A stretch of DNA of 50,564 nt. It comes from Macromonas bipunctata (GTDB lineage: Bacteria > Pseudomonadota > Gammaproteobacteria > Burkholderiales > Burkholderiaceae_C). The notes beneath the pieces are model-generated. The model was not told where the DNA came from, ran no database searches, and saw only the letters and a program-made list of their open reading frames with translations. This document shows, piece after piece, positions 35,521 to 47,000 of the stretch; the first letter of the stretch is position 1; every line of letters starts with the position of its first letter. The DNA is taken from NCBI RefSeq assembly GCF_002837135.1, contig NZ_NWBQ01000058.1, positions 34,088 through 84,651 on the forward strand, written 5' to 3'. The translations under genes were made by a program, and so were the position numbers.

Positions 35521-36870
35521 TCAGTTCAGTTTTTTGACCAACACCATAGAACGGCGATCCCAGTTGTACTTGCGTTTGCGTGCCTCGGGCAGCCAGTCGG
35601 GGTCCACGGCCTGGAAGCCGCGCTTGATGAACCAGTGCATGGTGCGCGTGGTGAGCACAAAGATGCTCTCCAGTCCCATGTATTTGGCGCGCTGTTCGAT
35701 GCGGCGCAGAATTTTTTCGCCATCGCCTTGGCCTTGCGCTTGGGGTGATACCGTGACAGCGGCCATTTCAGCGGTCTTGGCCTCAGGATAGGGGTAGAGT
35801 GCGGCGCAGGCAAAAATCACGCCGTCGTGCTCCACGATGGTGTAGTTGCTGATGTCGCGCTCGATCTCGGTGCGGCTGCGTTTGACCAGCGTGCCATCTT
35901 TTTCGAACGGCTCGATCAGTTGCAGGATGCCGCCCACGTCGTCTGGGGTGGCTTCGCGCAGTTCTTCCAGTTTTTCGTCCACCACCATGGTGCCGATGCC
36001 GTCGTGGACGTACACCTCCAGCAGCAGGGAGCCGTCCACCGCAAACGGGATGATGTGGCTGCGCTCGACACCGCTTTTGCAGGCTTTGACGCAGTGTTGC
36101 AGGTAAAACCCGGTGTCGGTGGGGTTGTGGCCGGGGGGGCGCTCGGCCAAAATGCGTTCGGCTTGGGCCAGCGGCAGTTCGGTGTCGATGGGGTTGTCGT
36201 CGCTGGCCGGGGCGTGCGGGTCCATGCGGATGCCGGGGATTTCGGTGACGAAGATCAGCTTGTCGGCCTGCAACGCGGTGGCCACGCTGGTGGCCACTTC
36301 TTCCATGCTGAGGTTGAACGCCTCGCCCGTGGGCGAGAACCCAAAGGGTGACAGCAGCACCACCGCGCCCATGTCCAGTGTGCGCAAAATGCCGTCCACG
36401 TCCACCTTGCGCACCAGCCCGGAATGCTGGTAGTCGATGCCATCCACAATGCCCACCGGGCGCGCGGTGATGAAGTTGCCCGAAATCACCCGCACCGTGG
36501 CCCCGGCCATCGGCGTGTTGGGCAGCCCTTGGCTGAAGGCGGCTTCAATTTCGTAGCGCAACTGGCCAGCGGCTTCTTGTGCGCAATCGAGCGCCACGCT
36601 GTCGGTGATGCGGGTGCCGTTGTGGTAGCGCGGTGCATGGCCTTTGGCCAGCAGTTGTTCGTTCACCTGGGGCCGAAAGCCGTGTACCAGCACAATGCGC
36701 ACCCCCATGCTCTGGATCAGCGCCAAATCCTGCGCCAGGTTGGGGAGCTTGCCCGCAGCAATGGCTTCGCCCGGAATGCCAATGACAAAGGTTTGGTTGC
36801 GGAATTTGTGGATGTACGGGGCCACAGAACGGAACCACGGTACAAAGGTAAAGTTGAAGACAGCGGACAT
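35521..36870 (-). CDS. argA: amino-acid N-acetyltransferase (N-acetylglutamate synthase)
   Basis: 449 residues from ATG 36870 (MSAVFNFTFVPWFRSVAPYIH). The N-terminal amino-acid-kinase domain (VLVHGFRPQVNEQL, GNFITARPVGIVDGIDYQHSG) binds arginine as feedback inhibitor. The C-terminal GNAT domain transfers acetyl from acetyl-CoA to glutamate (ACAALYPYPEAKTAEMAAVTV, QAQGQGDGEKILRRIE), the first step of arginine synthesis. An open frame extends far upstream, but that part is antisense to hrpA and is not real. The gene is divergent from hrpA, with only 24 bases between the starts. Confidence 0.94.
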   Translation of the reverse strand: MSAVFNFTFVPWFRSVAPYIHKFRNQTFVIGIPGEAIAAGKLPNLAQDLALIQSMGVRIVLVHGFRPQVNEQLLAKGHAPRYHNGTRITDSVALDCAQEAAGQLRYEIEAAFSQGLPNTPMAGATVRVISGNFITARPVGIVDGIDYQHSGLVRKVDVDGILRTLDMGAVVLLSPFGFSPTGEAFNLSMEEVATSVATALQADKLIFVTEIPGIRMDPHAPASDDNPIDTELPLAQAERILAERPPGHNPTDTGFYLQHCVKACKSGVERSHIIPFAVDGSLLLEVYVHDGIGTMVVDEKLEELREATPDDVGGILQLIEPFEKDGTLVKRSRTEIERDISNYTIVEHDGVIFACAALYPYPEAKTAEMAAVTVSPQAQGQGDGEKILRRIEQRAKYMGLESIFVLTTRTMHWFIKRGFQAVDPDWLPEARKRKYNWDRRSMVLVKKLN

Positions 36871-36894
36871 GGGCGGCGGGGATAATGGAAGGTT

Positions 36895-39800
36895 TTGCAA
36901 CAGACCGAAGTTTGCCACGTGCCGCTTGCTCCCTTGAACATTACTTTTCCCGATGCGTTGCCGGTGTCCGGCAAGCGCCATGAGATTGAAGCCGCGCTGC
37001 GCGAGCACCAAGTCATCATCGTCTGTGGCGAGACCGGCTCCGGCAAAACCACGCAGTTGCCCAAAATTGCGCTGGCCATGGGGCGCGGTGGCCAGGCGCA
37101 GCGCCAGGCCTTGGCGGCGGGGGCTGAAGCGGGCGCTCAGGCTGCGGCGCAGGTGCCATCGGATGGCGGACCGCGTGGCCGTCGCCCCGACCCCCGTCGC
37201 CCAGCCCGGCCCCAGTTGATAGGCCACACCCAGCCGCGCCGCATTGCCGCCAGTTCGGTGGCGGCACGCATTGCCGAGGAGTTGCAAACCCCGCTGGGCG
37301 AGGTGGTGGGCTACAAGGTGCGCTTCCACGACCGCTTGAGCAAAAACGCCTCGGTCAAATTGATGACAGACGGCATCTTGCTGGCCGAAACGCAGACCGA
37401 CCCGCTGCTGCACGCCTACGACACGCTCATCATCGACGAGGCGCACGAGCGCAGCCTGAACATCGACTTTTTGCTGGGCTACCTGCGGCAAATCCTGCCG
37501 CGTCGGCCCGATTTGAAGGTGATCGTCACGTCGGCGACGATTGATGCCGACCGTTTTGCGCAGCATTTTGCGTCGCGGCATGGGCCTGCGCCGGTCATCA
37601 TGGTGTCGGGGCGCACGTTTCCGGTGGAGATGCGCTACCGCCCGTTCGAGGACAGCCGCGAGTACGACCTCAACAGCGCGATGGCCGATGCGGTGGACGA
37701 GCTGTGGCGCGGCGGCGCACACGCGGGCGATATTTTGATTTTTTTGCCCGGCGAGCGTGAGATCCGCGAGGCCGCCGATCACCTGCGCAAGCACTTGAGC
37801 CACATCCCGGCACTTCGTAACGTCGAGGTGCTGCCGCTGTTTGCCCGCTTGAGCCAGGCCGAACAAGACCAGATTTTCAAGCCGCACGGCCAGCGCCGCA
37901 TCGTGATTGCCACCAACGTGGCCGAAACTTCGCTCACGGTGCCGGGTATCCGCTATGTGATTGATGCGGGCACCGCGCGTGTCAAGCGTTACAGCTTGCG
38001 CAGCAAGGTGGAACAGTTGTTGGTGGAGCCCATCAGCCAAGCGGCGGCCAACCAGCGCGCGGGCCGTTGTGGCCGGGTGGCCGATGGCATCTGCATCCGG
38101 CTCTACGACGAAGCCGACTTCAACGCCCGCCCACGCTTCACCGATCCCGAGATCCTGCGCTCCTCGCTGGCGGCGGTGATTTTGCGCATGAAGTCGCTGC
38201 ACTTGGGGCAGGTCGAGGATTTTCCGTTTCTGGAAGCGCCCACGCGGCGCGCCATCACCGATGGCTACCAGCTGTTGCAGGAGTTGGGGGCGGTGGACGA
38301 GGCCAACGAGCTGACCCCACTGGGCCGCGAACTGGCCAAGTTGCCGTTGGATCCGCGTGTGGGCCGCATGATTCTGGAAGCGCGCAGCCGCAACGCGCTG
38401 GACGAGGTGCTCATCATCGCCAGCGCCTTGAGCGTGCAGGACGTGCGCGAACGCCCGATGGAAGCGCAGGCGCAGGCCGACCAAGCCCACGCCAAGTTCG
38501 ACGACGAGAAAAGCGAGTTCAGCAGCTACCTCAAGCTGTGGAAATGGCTCGACGAAGCGCGCGGCGGCAAGACCCCCAAGCAGCACACCGCCCAAACGGC
38601 TGCGCCCGCTGCGGCCACGCACAAAATTTCCAACCGCCAATACGAAGCGTTGTTGCGGCAAAACTTCATCAGCGTGCGCCGCCTGCGCGAGTGGCGCGAC
38701 ATCCACAGCCAACTGCACACCGTGGTGGCCGAGCACGGCTGGCAGCTCAACACCACCCCCGCCAGCTACGAGCAGCTGCACTTGGCGATGTTGTCCGGGC
38801 TGCTGGGCAACATCGGCTGCAAGCACGACACCGAGGACGTGTACTTGGGCGCGCGCGGCATCAAGTTTTACCGCCACCCTGGCGCGCATTTGAGCAAACG
38901 CCCCGGGCGCTGGATTGTGGCCGCCGAGCTGGTGGAGACCGCCAAATTGTTCGGGCGCAGCATCGCCGCCATTGAGCCGCAGTGGCTGGAGCAGGTCGGC
39001 GCGCATCTGCTGAAAAAACAGACGCTGGATCCGCACTGGGAGAAAAAAGCCGCCGAGGTGGTGGCCTACGAACGCGCCACCCTGTACGGGCTGGTGGTGT
39101 ACCAGCAGCGTCGCCTGTCGTACGCACGGGTGGATCCGGTGGGGGCGCGCGAGCTGATGATCCGCGAAGCTTTGGTGGCCGGGCTGCACGAAGACACCTG
39201 GCCCGCCGAGAGCGTGGCCCGGCTGCCGTTCCTGGCCGCCAACCGCAAGCTGATCCAGAAGGTGCAGGAGCTGGAGCACAAATCGCGCCGCCAGGACGTG
39301 CTGGTGGACGACGAGCTGATCTACGCCTTCTATGACAGCCAGCTGCCCGCCGAGGTGTGCAGTGGCCGCGAGCTGGAACGCTGGTACCGCGACGCGGTGC
39401 GCCAGCAACCGGCGCTGCTCAAGCTCACGCGCGACGAGCTGATGCGCCACGAGGCCGCGGGCGTGACCAGCAACGCCTTCCCCAAAGTGGTGAAGCTGGG
39501 TGGCGTGGATTGCAGCGCCGCCTACCTGCACCAGCCCGGCGACGCCAAGGACGGCCTGACCGTGACAGTGCCGTTGTTTGTGCTGAACCAGGTCAGCGAA
39601 GACCGCTGCGAATGGCTGGTGCCGGGGATGTTGAAAGACAAGATCCAGGCACTGCTCAAAAGCCTGCCGCAAAAACCGCGCGCCCGGCTGGTGCCCTTGC
39701 CCGACAGCGCGGAGAAACTGGCCGCCGTGTTGACCCAACCCGAACGCTGGGGCCAAGGCAGCTTGACCGACGCGCTGCTGAAGGAAGTGCGCCAGATGAC

Positions 39801-40986
39801 CAGCTTGGACGTGAAGCGCACCGACTTCAAGCTCGACATGCTGCAAGCGCACCACTTCATGAACCTGCGCGTGGTGGACGAGCATGGCCGCCAACTGGGC
39901 CAGAGCCGCAATCTGCCCGCGTTGAAAGCCGAATGGGGAGCCAAGGCGCGCGGCGCGTTCCAAGCGTTGGCCAATCTGAAAATCGGTGTAGTACTGGGTC
40001 AGGGCGATACGGCTGCCGACGCACCCCAGCGCGCCGCTAGCACCGCTGCACCAGCCGCCCGCACCGGTGCAGGACGTGGTACCGCCGCCACCGCAGCAGC
40101 ACCCGCATCCCCCCCGCCACCGGCGGCCGACACCGCCCAGCGCCACACCACGTGGGCGTTTGGCGACTGGCCCGAGATCATGGAAATCCGCAAGGGCGGC
40201 CAGACGCTGATCGGTTTCCCGGCCTTGATCGATGCGGGCGATGCCGTCACCATCGAGGTGTTTGACGAACCCGAAGTCGCTGCCCTGAAACACCGCGCTG
40301 GTCTGCGCCGTTTGTTTGCGCTGCACATCAAAGACGCGCTGAAGTACCTGGAAAAAAACATCCCCGACCTGCAAAAGATGGCGGTGGCTTACATGGCGCT
40401 GGGCACACAAGAGGAGCTGCGCGAGCAGATCATCGCCGTGGCCATGAACCGCGCCTTTTTGCTCGACCCGCTGCCCGCCACCGAGGCCGACTTCAAGCGC
40501 CGCCTCGACGAAGGCCGGGGCCGCCTGACCCTGATTGCCAACGAAGTGGCCCGCCTGTGTGGCACCGTGCTGGCCGAATACGGCGCGGCGGTGCGCAAGC
40601 TCAAGGACAACAGCAAGAACGCCCCCGACGCGGTGGCCGATGCCCAGCAACAGTTGCAACGTCTGGTGGGCAAACGCTTTTTACTGGACGCACCGTGGCC
40701 CGCGTTGCAGCACTTTGCGCGCTACCTCAAGGCCATCACCTTGCGGTTTGACAAAATCCGTGCCGACCCCGCGCGCGACACCGCCCGCATGGCCGAAGCC
40801 AAAGCCCAAGACCAGCGTTACTGGCGCTTGCTGGCCGAACGCAAAGGCGTGGTGGACGAACGCATGAACGAACTGCGCTGGCTGCTGGAAGAACTGCGCG
40901 TGAGCTTTTTTGCCCAAGAGTTGCGCACGCCGCAACCCGTCAGCGTCAAGCGGCTGGACAAAGTGTGGGCGCAGTTGGGCTCATAA
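36895..40986 (+). CDS. hrpA: ATP-dependent RNA helicase HrpA
   Basis: A large DEAH-box helicase of about 1360 residues. The start is uncertain: TTG 36895 is the longest, and GTG 36919 is also plausible. Motif I is CGETGSGKTTQLPK, motif II IIDEAHERSLNIDF, and motif III VTSATIDADRF. Motif VI lies around QRAGRCGRVADG, and the helicase-associated and DUF3418 C-terminal regions are complete. HrpA resolves stalled or collided ribosomes. Between motifs I and Ia there is a low-complexity Gly/Ala/Arg/Pro insertion (about residues 64-107), and a second Ala/Pro-rich segment lies near residue 1040-1080. Neither interrupts a motif. Confidence 0.92.
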   Translation: MQQTEVCHVPLAPLNITFPDALPVSGKRHEIEAALREHQVIIVCGETGSGKTTQLPKIALAMGRGGQAQRQALAAGAEAGAQAAAQVPSDGGPRGRRPDPRRPARPQLIGHTQPRRIAASSVAARIAEELQTPLGEVVGYKVRFHDRLSKNASVKLMTDGILLAETQTDPLLHAYDTLIIDEAHERSLNIDFLLGYLRQILPRRPDLKVIVTSATIDADRFAQHFASRHGPAPVIMVSGRTFPVEMRYRPFEDSREYDLNSAMADAVDELWRGGAHAGDILIFLPGEREIREAADHLRKHLSHIPALRNVEVLPLFARLSQAEQDQIFKPHGQRRIVIATNVAETSLTVPGIRYVIDAGTARVKRYSLRSKVEQLLVEPISQAAANQRAGRCGRVADGICIRLYDEADFNARPRFTDPEILRSSLAAVILRMKSLHLGQVEDFPFLEAPTRRAITDGYQLLQELGAVDEANELTPLGRELAKLPLDPRVGRMILEARSRNALDEVLIIASALSVQDVRERPMEAQAQADQAHAKFDDEKSEFSSYLKLWKWLDEARGGKTPKQHTAQTAAPAAATHKISNRQYEALLRQNFISVRRLREWRDIHSQLHTVVAEHGWQLNTTPASYEQLHLAMLSGLLGNIGCKHDTEDVYLGARGIKFYRHPGAHLSKRPGRWIVAAELVETAKLFGRSIAAIEPQWLEQVGAHLLKKQTLDPHWEKKAAEVVAYERATLYGLVVYQQRRLSYARVDPVGARELMIREALVAGLHEDTWPAESVARLPFLAANRKLIQKVQELEHKSRRQDVLVDDELIYAFYDSQLPAEVCSGRELERWYRDAVRQQPALLKLTRDELMRHEAAGVTSNAFPKVVKLGGVDCSAAYLHQPGDAKDGLTVTVPLFVLNQVSEDRCEWLVPGMLKDKIQALLKSLPQKPRARLVPLPDSAEKLAAVLTQPERWGQGSLTDALLKEVRQMTSLDVKRTDFKLDMLQAHHFMNLRVVDEHGRQLGQSRNLPALKAEWGAKARGAFQALANLKIGVVLGQGDTAADAPQRAASTAAPAARTGAGRGTAATAAAPASPPPPAADTAQRHTTWAFGDWPEIMEIRKGGQTLIGFPALIDAGDAVTIEVFDEPEVAALKHRAGLRRLFALHIKDALKYLEKNIPDLQKMAVAYMALGTQEELREQIIAVAMNRAFLLDPLPATEADFKRRLDEGRGRLTLIANEVARLCGTVLAEYGAAVRKLKDNSKNAPDAVADAQQQLQRLVGKRFLLDAPWPALQHFARYLKAITLRFDKIRADPARDTARMAEAKAQDQRYWRLLAERKGVVDERMNELRWLLEELRVSFFAQELRTPQPVSVKRLDKVWAQLGS

Positions 40987-41012
40987 TCAAATTTTTGTCA
41001 GGAGACTTTGCG

Positions 41013-41294
41013 ATGCAAACCAACTTTGCCGATACCGTTCTCAACCTCTCCGTCACCGGCCCGCTGGTGCGCATGGATTTGGGTACCCTCACCCCCGTCA
41101 CGGGTGCCGATGGCAAGCAGGAGCTGCGCGCTACCCCGACCCAGCAAGTGGTGATGCCGCTGGAAGGCTTCGTGCGCGCCTTTGGCATGCAAGAGCGGTT
41201 GGTCAAGAAGCTGCTGGCCGACGGCGTGCTCAAGCCCCAACCCGCTGAAGCCGCCGACCCCGCGCTGCTGGGCAACAACAGCACCGCGCAATAA
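41013..41294 (+). CDS. small hypothetical protein
   Basis: 93 residues from ATG 41013 with a good AGGAGA ribosome binding site 6-12 bases upstream. I do not recognise the family. The sequence (GPLVRMDLGTLTPV, QQVVMPLEGFVRAFGMQERLV) looks folded and soluble, with no signal or membrane segment. It lies 26 bases after hrpA on the same strand, so the two may be co-transcribed, and a hairpin follows it. Confidence 0.65.
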   Translation: MQTNFADTVLNLSVTGPLVRMDLGTLTPVTGADGKQELRATPTQQVVMPLEGFVRAFGMQERLVKKLLADGVLKPQPAEAADPALLGNNSTAQ

Positions 41295-41307
41295 ACCCGG
41301 TGTGGGG

Positions 41308-41334
41308 CAGATGCCGGTATTCACTTGGCATCTG
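41308..41334 (+). terminator. hairpin after the small hypothetical gene
   Basis: CAGATGCC (41308-41315) pairs with GGCATCTG (41327-41334). No proper T-run follows, so it may be a weak or factor-assisted terminator. The clpB promoter starts 2 bases later. Confidence 0.5.
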
Positions 41335-41335
41335 T

Positions 41336-41365
41336 CTTGAAATGCGGTGAAATGGCTCCCATGTT
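41336..41365 (+). promoter_or_regulatory. sigma-32 heat-shock promoter of clpB
   Basis: -35 CTTGAAA (41336-41342), a 15-base spacer and -10 CCCATGTT (41358-41365). This is close to the sigma-32 consensus and fits the heat-shock role of ClpB. Confidence 0.8.
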
Positions 41366-41404
41366 CAGGTCATTCCAGACCTTCAGAACCTTCGGAGCCA
41401 CTTC

Positions 41405-44008
41405 ATGCGAATCGACAAACTCACCACCAAGTTCCAGGAAGCTTTGGGCGAGGCACAGACCCTCGCACTGGGCAACGACAACGCCTACATTGAGCCAGCG
41501 CACGTGCTGGCCGCCATGTTGCGGCAACAAGATGGCCCCAAAGCCCTGCTGCAACGTGCGGGGGTCAAGGTCGATGTGCTGGCCCAAACCACCGAAGCGG
41601 CGGTGAAGAAGCTGCCCCAGGTGCAAGGCCAGGAGCAAGTGCAGGTGGGGCGTGACATGGTGTCGCTGCTGCAAGCGGCGGAAAAAGAGGCCATCAAACG
41701 CAACGACCAGTTTGTGGCCAGTGAACTGTTCTTGCTGGCGCTGGCCGACAGCAAGATCGCCTTGGCCGATGAGGCGCGCAAAGCGGGCCTGAACCGCAAG
41801 ACGCTGGAAACCGCCATCGACGCGGTGCGCGGCGGCCAGAAAGTGGACAGCCCCGAAGCCGAAGGCCAGCGCGAGGCCCTGAAAAAATATACCCTCGATC
41901 TGACCGAGCGCGCCCGTGCCGGGAAACTCGACCCTGTGATTGGCCGCGACGACGAAATCCGCCGCGCCATCCAAGTGCTGCAACGCCGCAGCAAGAACAA
42001 CCCGGTGCTGATTGGCGAGCCGGGTGTGGGCAAGACCGCGATTGTGGAAGGCTTGGCCCAGCGCATTGTGGCCGGTGAAGTGCCCGACAGCCTGAAAGAC
42101 AAGAAAGTCCTGGTGCTGGACATGGCGGGCCTGCTGGCTGGGGCCAAGTTCCGGGGCGAGTTTGAGGAGCGCCTCAAGGCCGTGCTCAAAGAAGTGGCGC
42201 AGGAAGAAGGCCAGATCATCCTGTTCATTGACGAGCTGCACACCATGGTCGGGGCGGGCAAGGCCGAAGGCGCAATGGACGCGGGCAACATGCTCAAACC
42301 CGCGCTGGCACGCGGTGAGCTGCACTGCATCGGTGCCACCACGTTGGACGAATACCGCAAATACATCGAAAAAGACGCCGCGCTGGAGCGCCGCTTCCAG
42401 AAGGTGCTGGTTGATGAACCCAGCGTGGAAGACACTATCGCCATCTTGCGTGGCTTGCAGGAGCGTTACGAGAAGCACCACAACGTTGATATCACCGACC
42501 CGGCCATTGTGGCAGCGGCGGAACTCAGCCACCGCTACATCACCGACCGCTTTTTGCCCGACAAAGCGATTGATCTGATCGACGAAGCGGCGGCCAAGAT
42601 CAAGATCGAGCTGGATTCCAAGCCCGAGGTGATGGACAAGCTGGACCGCCGCATGATCCAGCTCAAGATCGAGCGCGAAGCGGTCAAGCGCGAAAAAGAC
42701 GAAGCCTCGCAGAAACGGCTGGCGCTGATCGAGGAAGAACTGGTCAAGCTCCAGCGCGAGTACAACGATCTGGACGAGATCTGGAAAAGCGAAAAAGCCA
42801 GCGTGCAGACCTCGGGCACCGTGCGCGAAGAGATCGAGCGCATCAAGCTGGATATCGAAGAATTCACGCGCAAGGGCGACTTCAACAAGGTGGCCGAGTT
42901 GCAATATGGCCAGTTGCCTGAATTGGAAAAACGCCTGAAAGAAGCCCAAGCCAAGGAAGCGGCGGGCGATGGCGGCACCCAGCGCCCCAAATTGCTGCGC
43001 ACCCAAGTGGGCGCGGAGGAAATTGCCGAAGTCATCAGCCGCGCCACCGGCATTCCGGTCAGCAAACTGATGCAGGGCGAGCGCGACAAGCTGCTGGCGA
43101 TGGAGGCCAAACTGCACGAGCGCGTGGTGGGGCAGGACGAGGCCATCATTGCGGTGGCCAACGCCATCCGCCGCAGCCGCGCTGGCCTGAGCGACCCGAA
43201 CCGCCCGCTGGGCAGCTTCCTGTTCCTTGGCCCCACCGGCGTGGGCAAGACCGAATTGTGCAAGGCGCTGGCCACCTTTTTGTTTGATACCGAAGAACAC
43301 ATGATCCGCATCGACATGAGCGAGTTCATGGAGAAGCACTCGGTGAGCCGCCTGATTGGTGCGCCCCCCGGCTACGTGGGTTACGACGAGGGCGGCTACC
43401 TGACCGAAGCCGTGCGCCGCAAGCCGTACAGCGTCATCTTGCTGGATGAGGTGGAAAAAGCCCACCCCGACGTGTTCAATGTGCTGTTGCAGGTGCTGGA
43501 CGATGGCCGCTTGACCGACGGCCAAGGCCGCACGGTGGACTTCAAAAACACCGTGATTGTGATGACTTCCAACATCGGTTCACCGCTGATCCAGGCGATG
43601 GTGGGGCAGGACGCGGAAGACATCAAGGATGCGGTGTGGGGCGAGCTCAAGCAGCACTTCCGTCCTGAGTTCTTGAACCGCATCGACGAAACGGTGGTGT
43701 TCCACGGCCTCAACGCCGAGCACATTGCCAACATCGCCCGCATCCAGCTCCAGGTGTTGACCGAGCGGCTGGCCAAGATGGATTTGCACCTGCAAGTCAG
43801 CGAAGCCGCGCTGGCCGAACTGGCCAAGGTCGGGTTCGACCCGGTGTTTGGGGCACGCCCGCTCAAGCGCGCCATCCAGCAACGCATCGAGAACCCGCTG
43901 TCCAAACTGCTGCTGGAAGGCCGCTTTGCGCCCAAGAGCGACATCCCGGTCACGGTCGATCCCATCACCGCGCCGGGGCAGTTCCAGTTTGGGCGGGTGG
44001 TGCATTGA
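41405..44008 (+). CDS. clpB: ATP-dependent disaggregase ClpB
   Basis: 867 residues from ATG 41405 ([18 protein letters not shown]). The N-terminal Clp repeat domain is followed by AAA+ domain 1 with Walker [10 protein letters not shown] near residue 204. The long coiled-coil middle domain that identifies ClpB rather than ClpA/ClpC lies at about 400-530. AAA+ domain 2 has Walker [10 protein letters not shown] near residue 609. With DnaK it rescues aggregated proteins after heat stress. Its stop lies 29 bases from the convergent zorD stop, the left boundary of the low-GC defence operon. Confidence 0.97.
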   Translation: MRIDKLTTKFQEALGEAQTLALGNDNAYIEPAHVLAAMLRQQDGPKALLQRAGVKVDVLAQTTEAAVKKLPQVQGQEQVQVGRDMVSLLQAAEKEAIKRNDQFVASELFLLALADSKIALADEARKAGLNRKTLETAIDAVRGGQKVDSPEAEGQREALKKYTLDLTERARAGKLDPVIGRDDEIRRAIQVLQRRSKNNPVLIGEPGVGKTAIVEGLAQRIVAGEVPDSLKDKKVLVLDMAGLLAGAKFRGEFEERLKAVLKEVAQEEGQIILFIDELHTMVGAGKAEGAMDAGNMLKPALARGELHCIGATTLDEYRKYIEKDAALERRFQKVLVDEPSVEDTIAILRGLQERYEKHHNVDITDPAIVAAAELSHRYITDRFLPDKAIDLIDEAAAKIKIELDSKPEVMDKLDRRMIQLKIEREAVKREKDEASQKRLALIEEELVKLQREYNDLDEIWKSEKASVQTSGTVREEIERIKLDIEEFTRKGDFNKVAELQYGQLPELEKRLKEAQAKEAAGDGGTQRPKLLRTQVGAEEIAEVISRATGIPVSKLMQGERDKLLAMEAKLHERVVGQDEAIIAVANAIRRSRAGLSDPNRPLGSFLFLGPTGVGKTELCKALATFLFDTEEHMIRIDMSEFMEKHSVSRLIGAPPGYVGYDEGGYLTEAVRRKPYSVILLDEVEKAHPDVFNVLLQVLDDGRLTDGQGRTVDFKNTVIVMTSNIGSPLIQAMVGQDAEDIKDAVWGELKQHFRPEFLNRIDETVVFHGLNAEHIANIARIQLQVLTERLAKMDLHLQVSEAALAELAKVGFDPVFGARPLKRAIQQRIENPLSKLLLEGRFAPKSDIPVTVDPITAPGQFQFGRVVH

Positions 44009-44037
44009 CGCAGCCGCGTTGAAGTGCTGCCAGGCGT

Positions 44038-47000
44038 TCAGGCGAAATCCGCGAAGTCGGCAGCCTTGATGTCGCTGCACCCGTTGAGCATGTCCGACGC
44101 CAGTTCGCGCTTCTTGCCCAAGAGCGCGTCCAGTCGGACATCAAAGCTCGGAAATTTGTCACTGACCACGCCGGGGTGGTAGATCTGCACAGCGCGTTTC
44201 TGGCCGATGCGGTAGGCCCGTGCTGTTGCCTGATCCTCTTTGGCCGGGTTCCAAGTTCGGGTGAAATGCACGACATGGTTAGCCGCTTGGATGTTGACAC
44301 CAAAGCCGACGGCCAGCGGTGACAAGATGATGACGTTAAAACCGGCCTTGTCCTGAAAAGCGTCGATCAACTGTTGACGGTTGTAGAGCACGCGCGGATC
44401 GGCAGATGTGTCGCCATTGACGATGCTTGCTGCTATGCCAAAGAAGGCGGCGATCACGCGCTGCAGTTGGAGCTGGAGCTCGCGGAATTCGCAGAACACG
44501 ATCACTTTGTGTCCTGCCGCTGTATCGGCGGCCAGGTGTTTGAGCAGGGTCACCAGCCAGCCCATCTTGGGTGATTCGTTGACGATCCGATCGATGGGCA
44601 AGCGCAGTGCATCTTTTTCTGCGTAACCATGTGGGTCTGAGCAAATCTGCCTGATGGCCAGCAGGGCTTGCAGCTGTGCTGACGGGTTGGTTTCCCGTTG
44701 CGTCTTCAGCGTTTTCAAAGCGCCTTCGTACAGATTCAATTGGTATGGTGACATGGGCAATCGCTTGCAGCAAGCGTCCTCGACCGGCTGGGGCAGGTCT
44801 TTGGCCACCTCGGTTTTCTTGCGGTGCAGAATTTGCGGTTTGATCAGGCTTCTCAGTTCTTCGACCTTGGCCACCTGCTCCTGGGTCTTGGCTTCAATGG
44901 GCTGGCGGTAGGTGCGGGAAAACTGGCTCAATGCTCCCAGCATCCCTGGCTGCACGAAATCGAACAGGCACCAGAGATCGGCGAGCGTGTTCTCGACGGG
45001 CGTACCTGTGCAGGCAATACGGAATCTGACCTTCTGCTTCTTGGCCGAACGGGTGACCATGGCAGCGGGTGTCTTGATCTTCTGTGCCTCGTCGCAGACC
45101 ATGACCGACCACGCTTGACTGGCCAGGGCGAACTCCAGGTCGCGCATCGTTTCGTAGGTCGTCAGAACCAGCCTGGCATCGCCGACCCAGCCTTTCTTGA
45201 GTAGCCGCGTGATGCCTTGCGCCTTCAGCTCCTCATCCAACTCATGCTTGCTCACCCGCAGAGATTTGAGTGTGTCGCCGTACAGCATCAACAGTGGCAG
45301 TGTGCCAGGCTGGAAAAAGCGCCCCAGTTCATTGCGCCAGTTCTCCAGCAGCGCGACGGGGGCCACCACAAGGGCGGGTGGCAGCTTGGGGTCTTGCTCA
45401 AAGCAGGACGTGATGAAGGTCAGCAGTTGCAGCGTCTTGCCCAGTCCCATGTCGTCGGCCAGCACCGTGCCGCGGCAATGCTGGGGTGACATCGACCAGA
45501 GATGTTGCAGCCAGGCAATGCCAACTTCCTGGTGCGGCTTGAGTGCGATCTCTGGCCTGAGCGAGCAGGGGATGATGGGGCTGGCACCTTCTGGCATGGT
45601 CAGTGCCTCGGCGCGGGCTTCGGTGTAATCGATGGCTTCGAGGTTGGACTTGATGACCAGCCGCTTGGCTGTTGAAGGTGCGCTGCCTGCGTTGCCTTTG
45701 GGCTCAAAGGTGTCCTTTTTGAGTTCTTGCTGGACTTGGGCCAGTGCATTCAGCGCGGCTTTGGCCTCCCCGATGGGGACAGGAGTGGACAAACCCGGTA
45801 GTTCAACCAGTGTGCGGCATTCCGATTCGGCGGCTTGGACGGCTTGCTGCAGCGTGGGGACTTCGTCAAACGAGATTGGAACGAAAGTCGGGGCAGCATC
45901 TGCCTTGCCATCGACCCGGATGCCGACACTGACATTGCCTTCAAACCAGCCGTTGCCCTCGTCGTTGCGGGCAATGACGGGTGTGATGCAGGCAGTTTCT
46001 GTCCCAATTTTCTGGATGCGCTCCGAGTAGTGGCTGAGGTCGAGCACCTCGCTCGCAGTCCAGAGTTGGGGGTGACTCCAATCGCGCAGCCAGATCTGTA
46101 GCTGCTTCAGGTGTTCTGGTGTTTCGCCCAGAATTTCAAACTCCCTGCCCAACCAGCGCACGCACTGCGACCCGTCGTCCAGGCAACGACCCAGCCTGGA
46201 TGTAAAGCGTGCCAGGTCGTCCGGGTTGGAAAACCAGACCGGGTTCGATTCCGCCACACCTTGACCGATACTTTCCACCTGCAGGCCAACGCGCTGCACT
46301 TCGCCGAACTCGCCGTGTTCTACCTGTGGCATGAAGCGTTCAAAGCGGATACCGGCGTCGTCGCGGGCTTGTTCAAACTGCACAGGGTCTATGACCTTTT
46401 CCGATGCCTCGCCCAGCACCGCAAAGGGGTTGCGCACAAAAGCCTGAGCACGTGGGCCGTAGGCCCTGCGCCCCGGCATCCGTTTGATTTCTGCCAGCAC
46501 GGACTTGACCTCTGGCGTAACGACAACGCGTACCAATGAAGGGCCATCTGCAACGTCGTAGCTGTCTTGCAAGGGAAGGCGATCAAACTGATTGAGCCAT
46601 TGGCTTGGAGCTTCATCAAAGCGCGGCATCACTTCCAAGACGTGTTCATCACCTACCTTGCGTTGCTCCATGGCAAGCTGGAGTTGATCGGGTGTCAGAA
46701 CGATGGTGCGTGCCAAGTAGTCGGACAACGAGCAGTTGCTGGCGCTGGCGAGCTTGCGGATACGGCCAACAGTCTGTTCTTTGAGGGCTTGGGTGCGCTC
46801 ACCGATTGGGGTGGCATGAAACCGTTCCAATTGTGCGAACAAAATGTGCAGGGGTTCAGGCAGCAGACCAGCGGCTTCTCCTATCTCCAGCAGTCGGCCC
46901 TTGAGTTTGGGCGTGGGTTGCACAGGCTTGCCTTGCGGATCCAGCCATCCGTCAATCAGGAGTGTGAAATCAGCATCCATCAAGGCACCACTGCTGGCCA

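Noticed and set aside
36871-40659. Very long minus-strand open frame continuing upstream of argA across hrpA
   Set aside because: It is antisense to a complete, motif-bearing hrpA; argA homology starts only at ATG 36870. Long antisense frames are common in GC-rich coding DNA.
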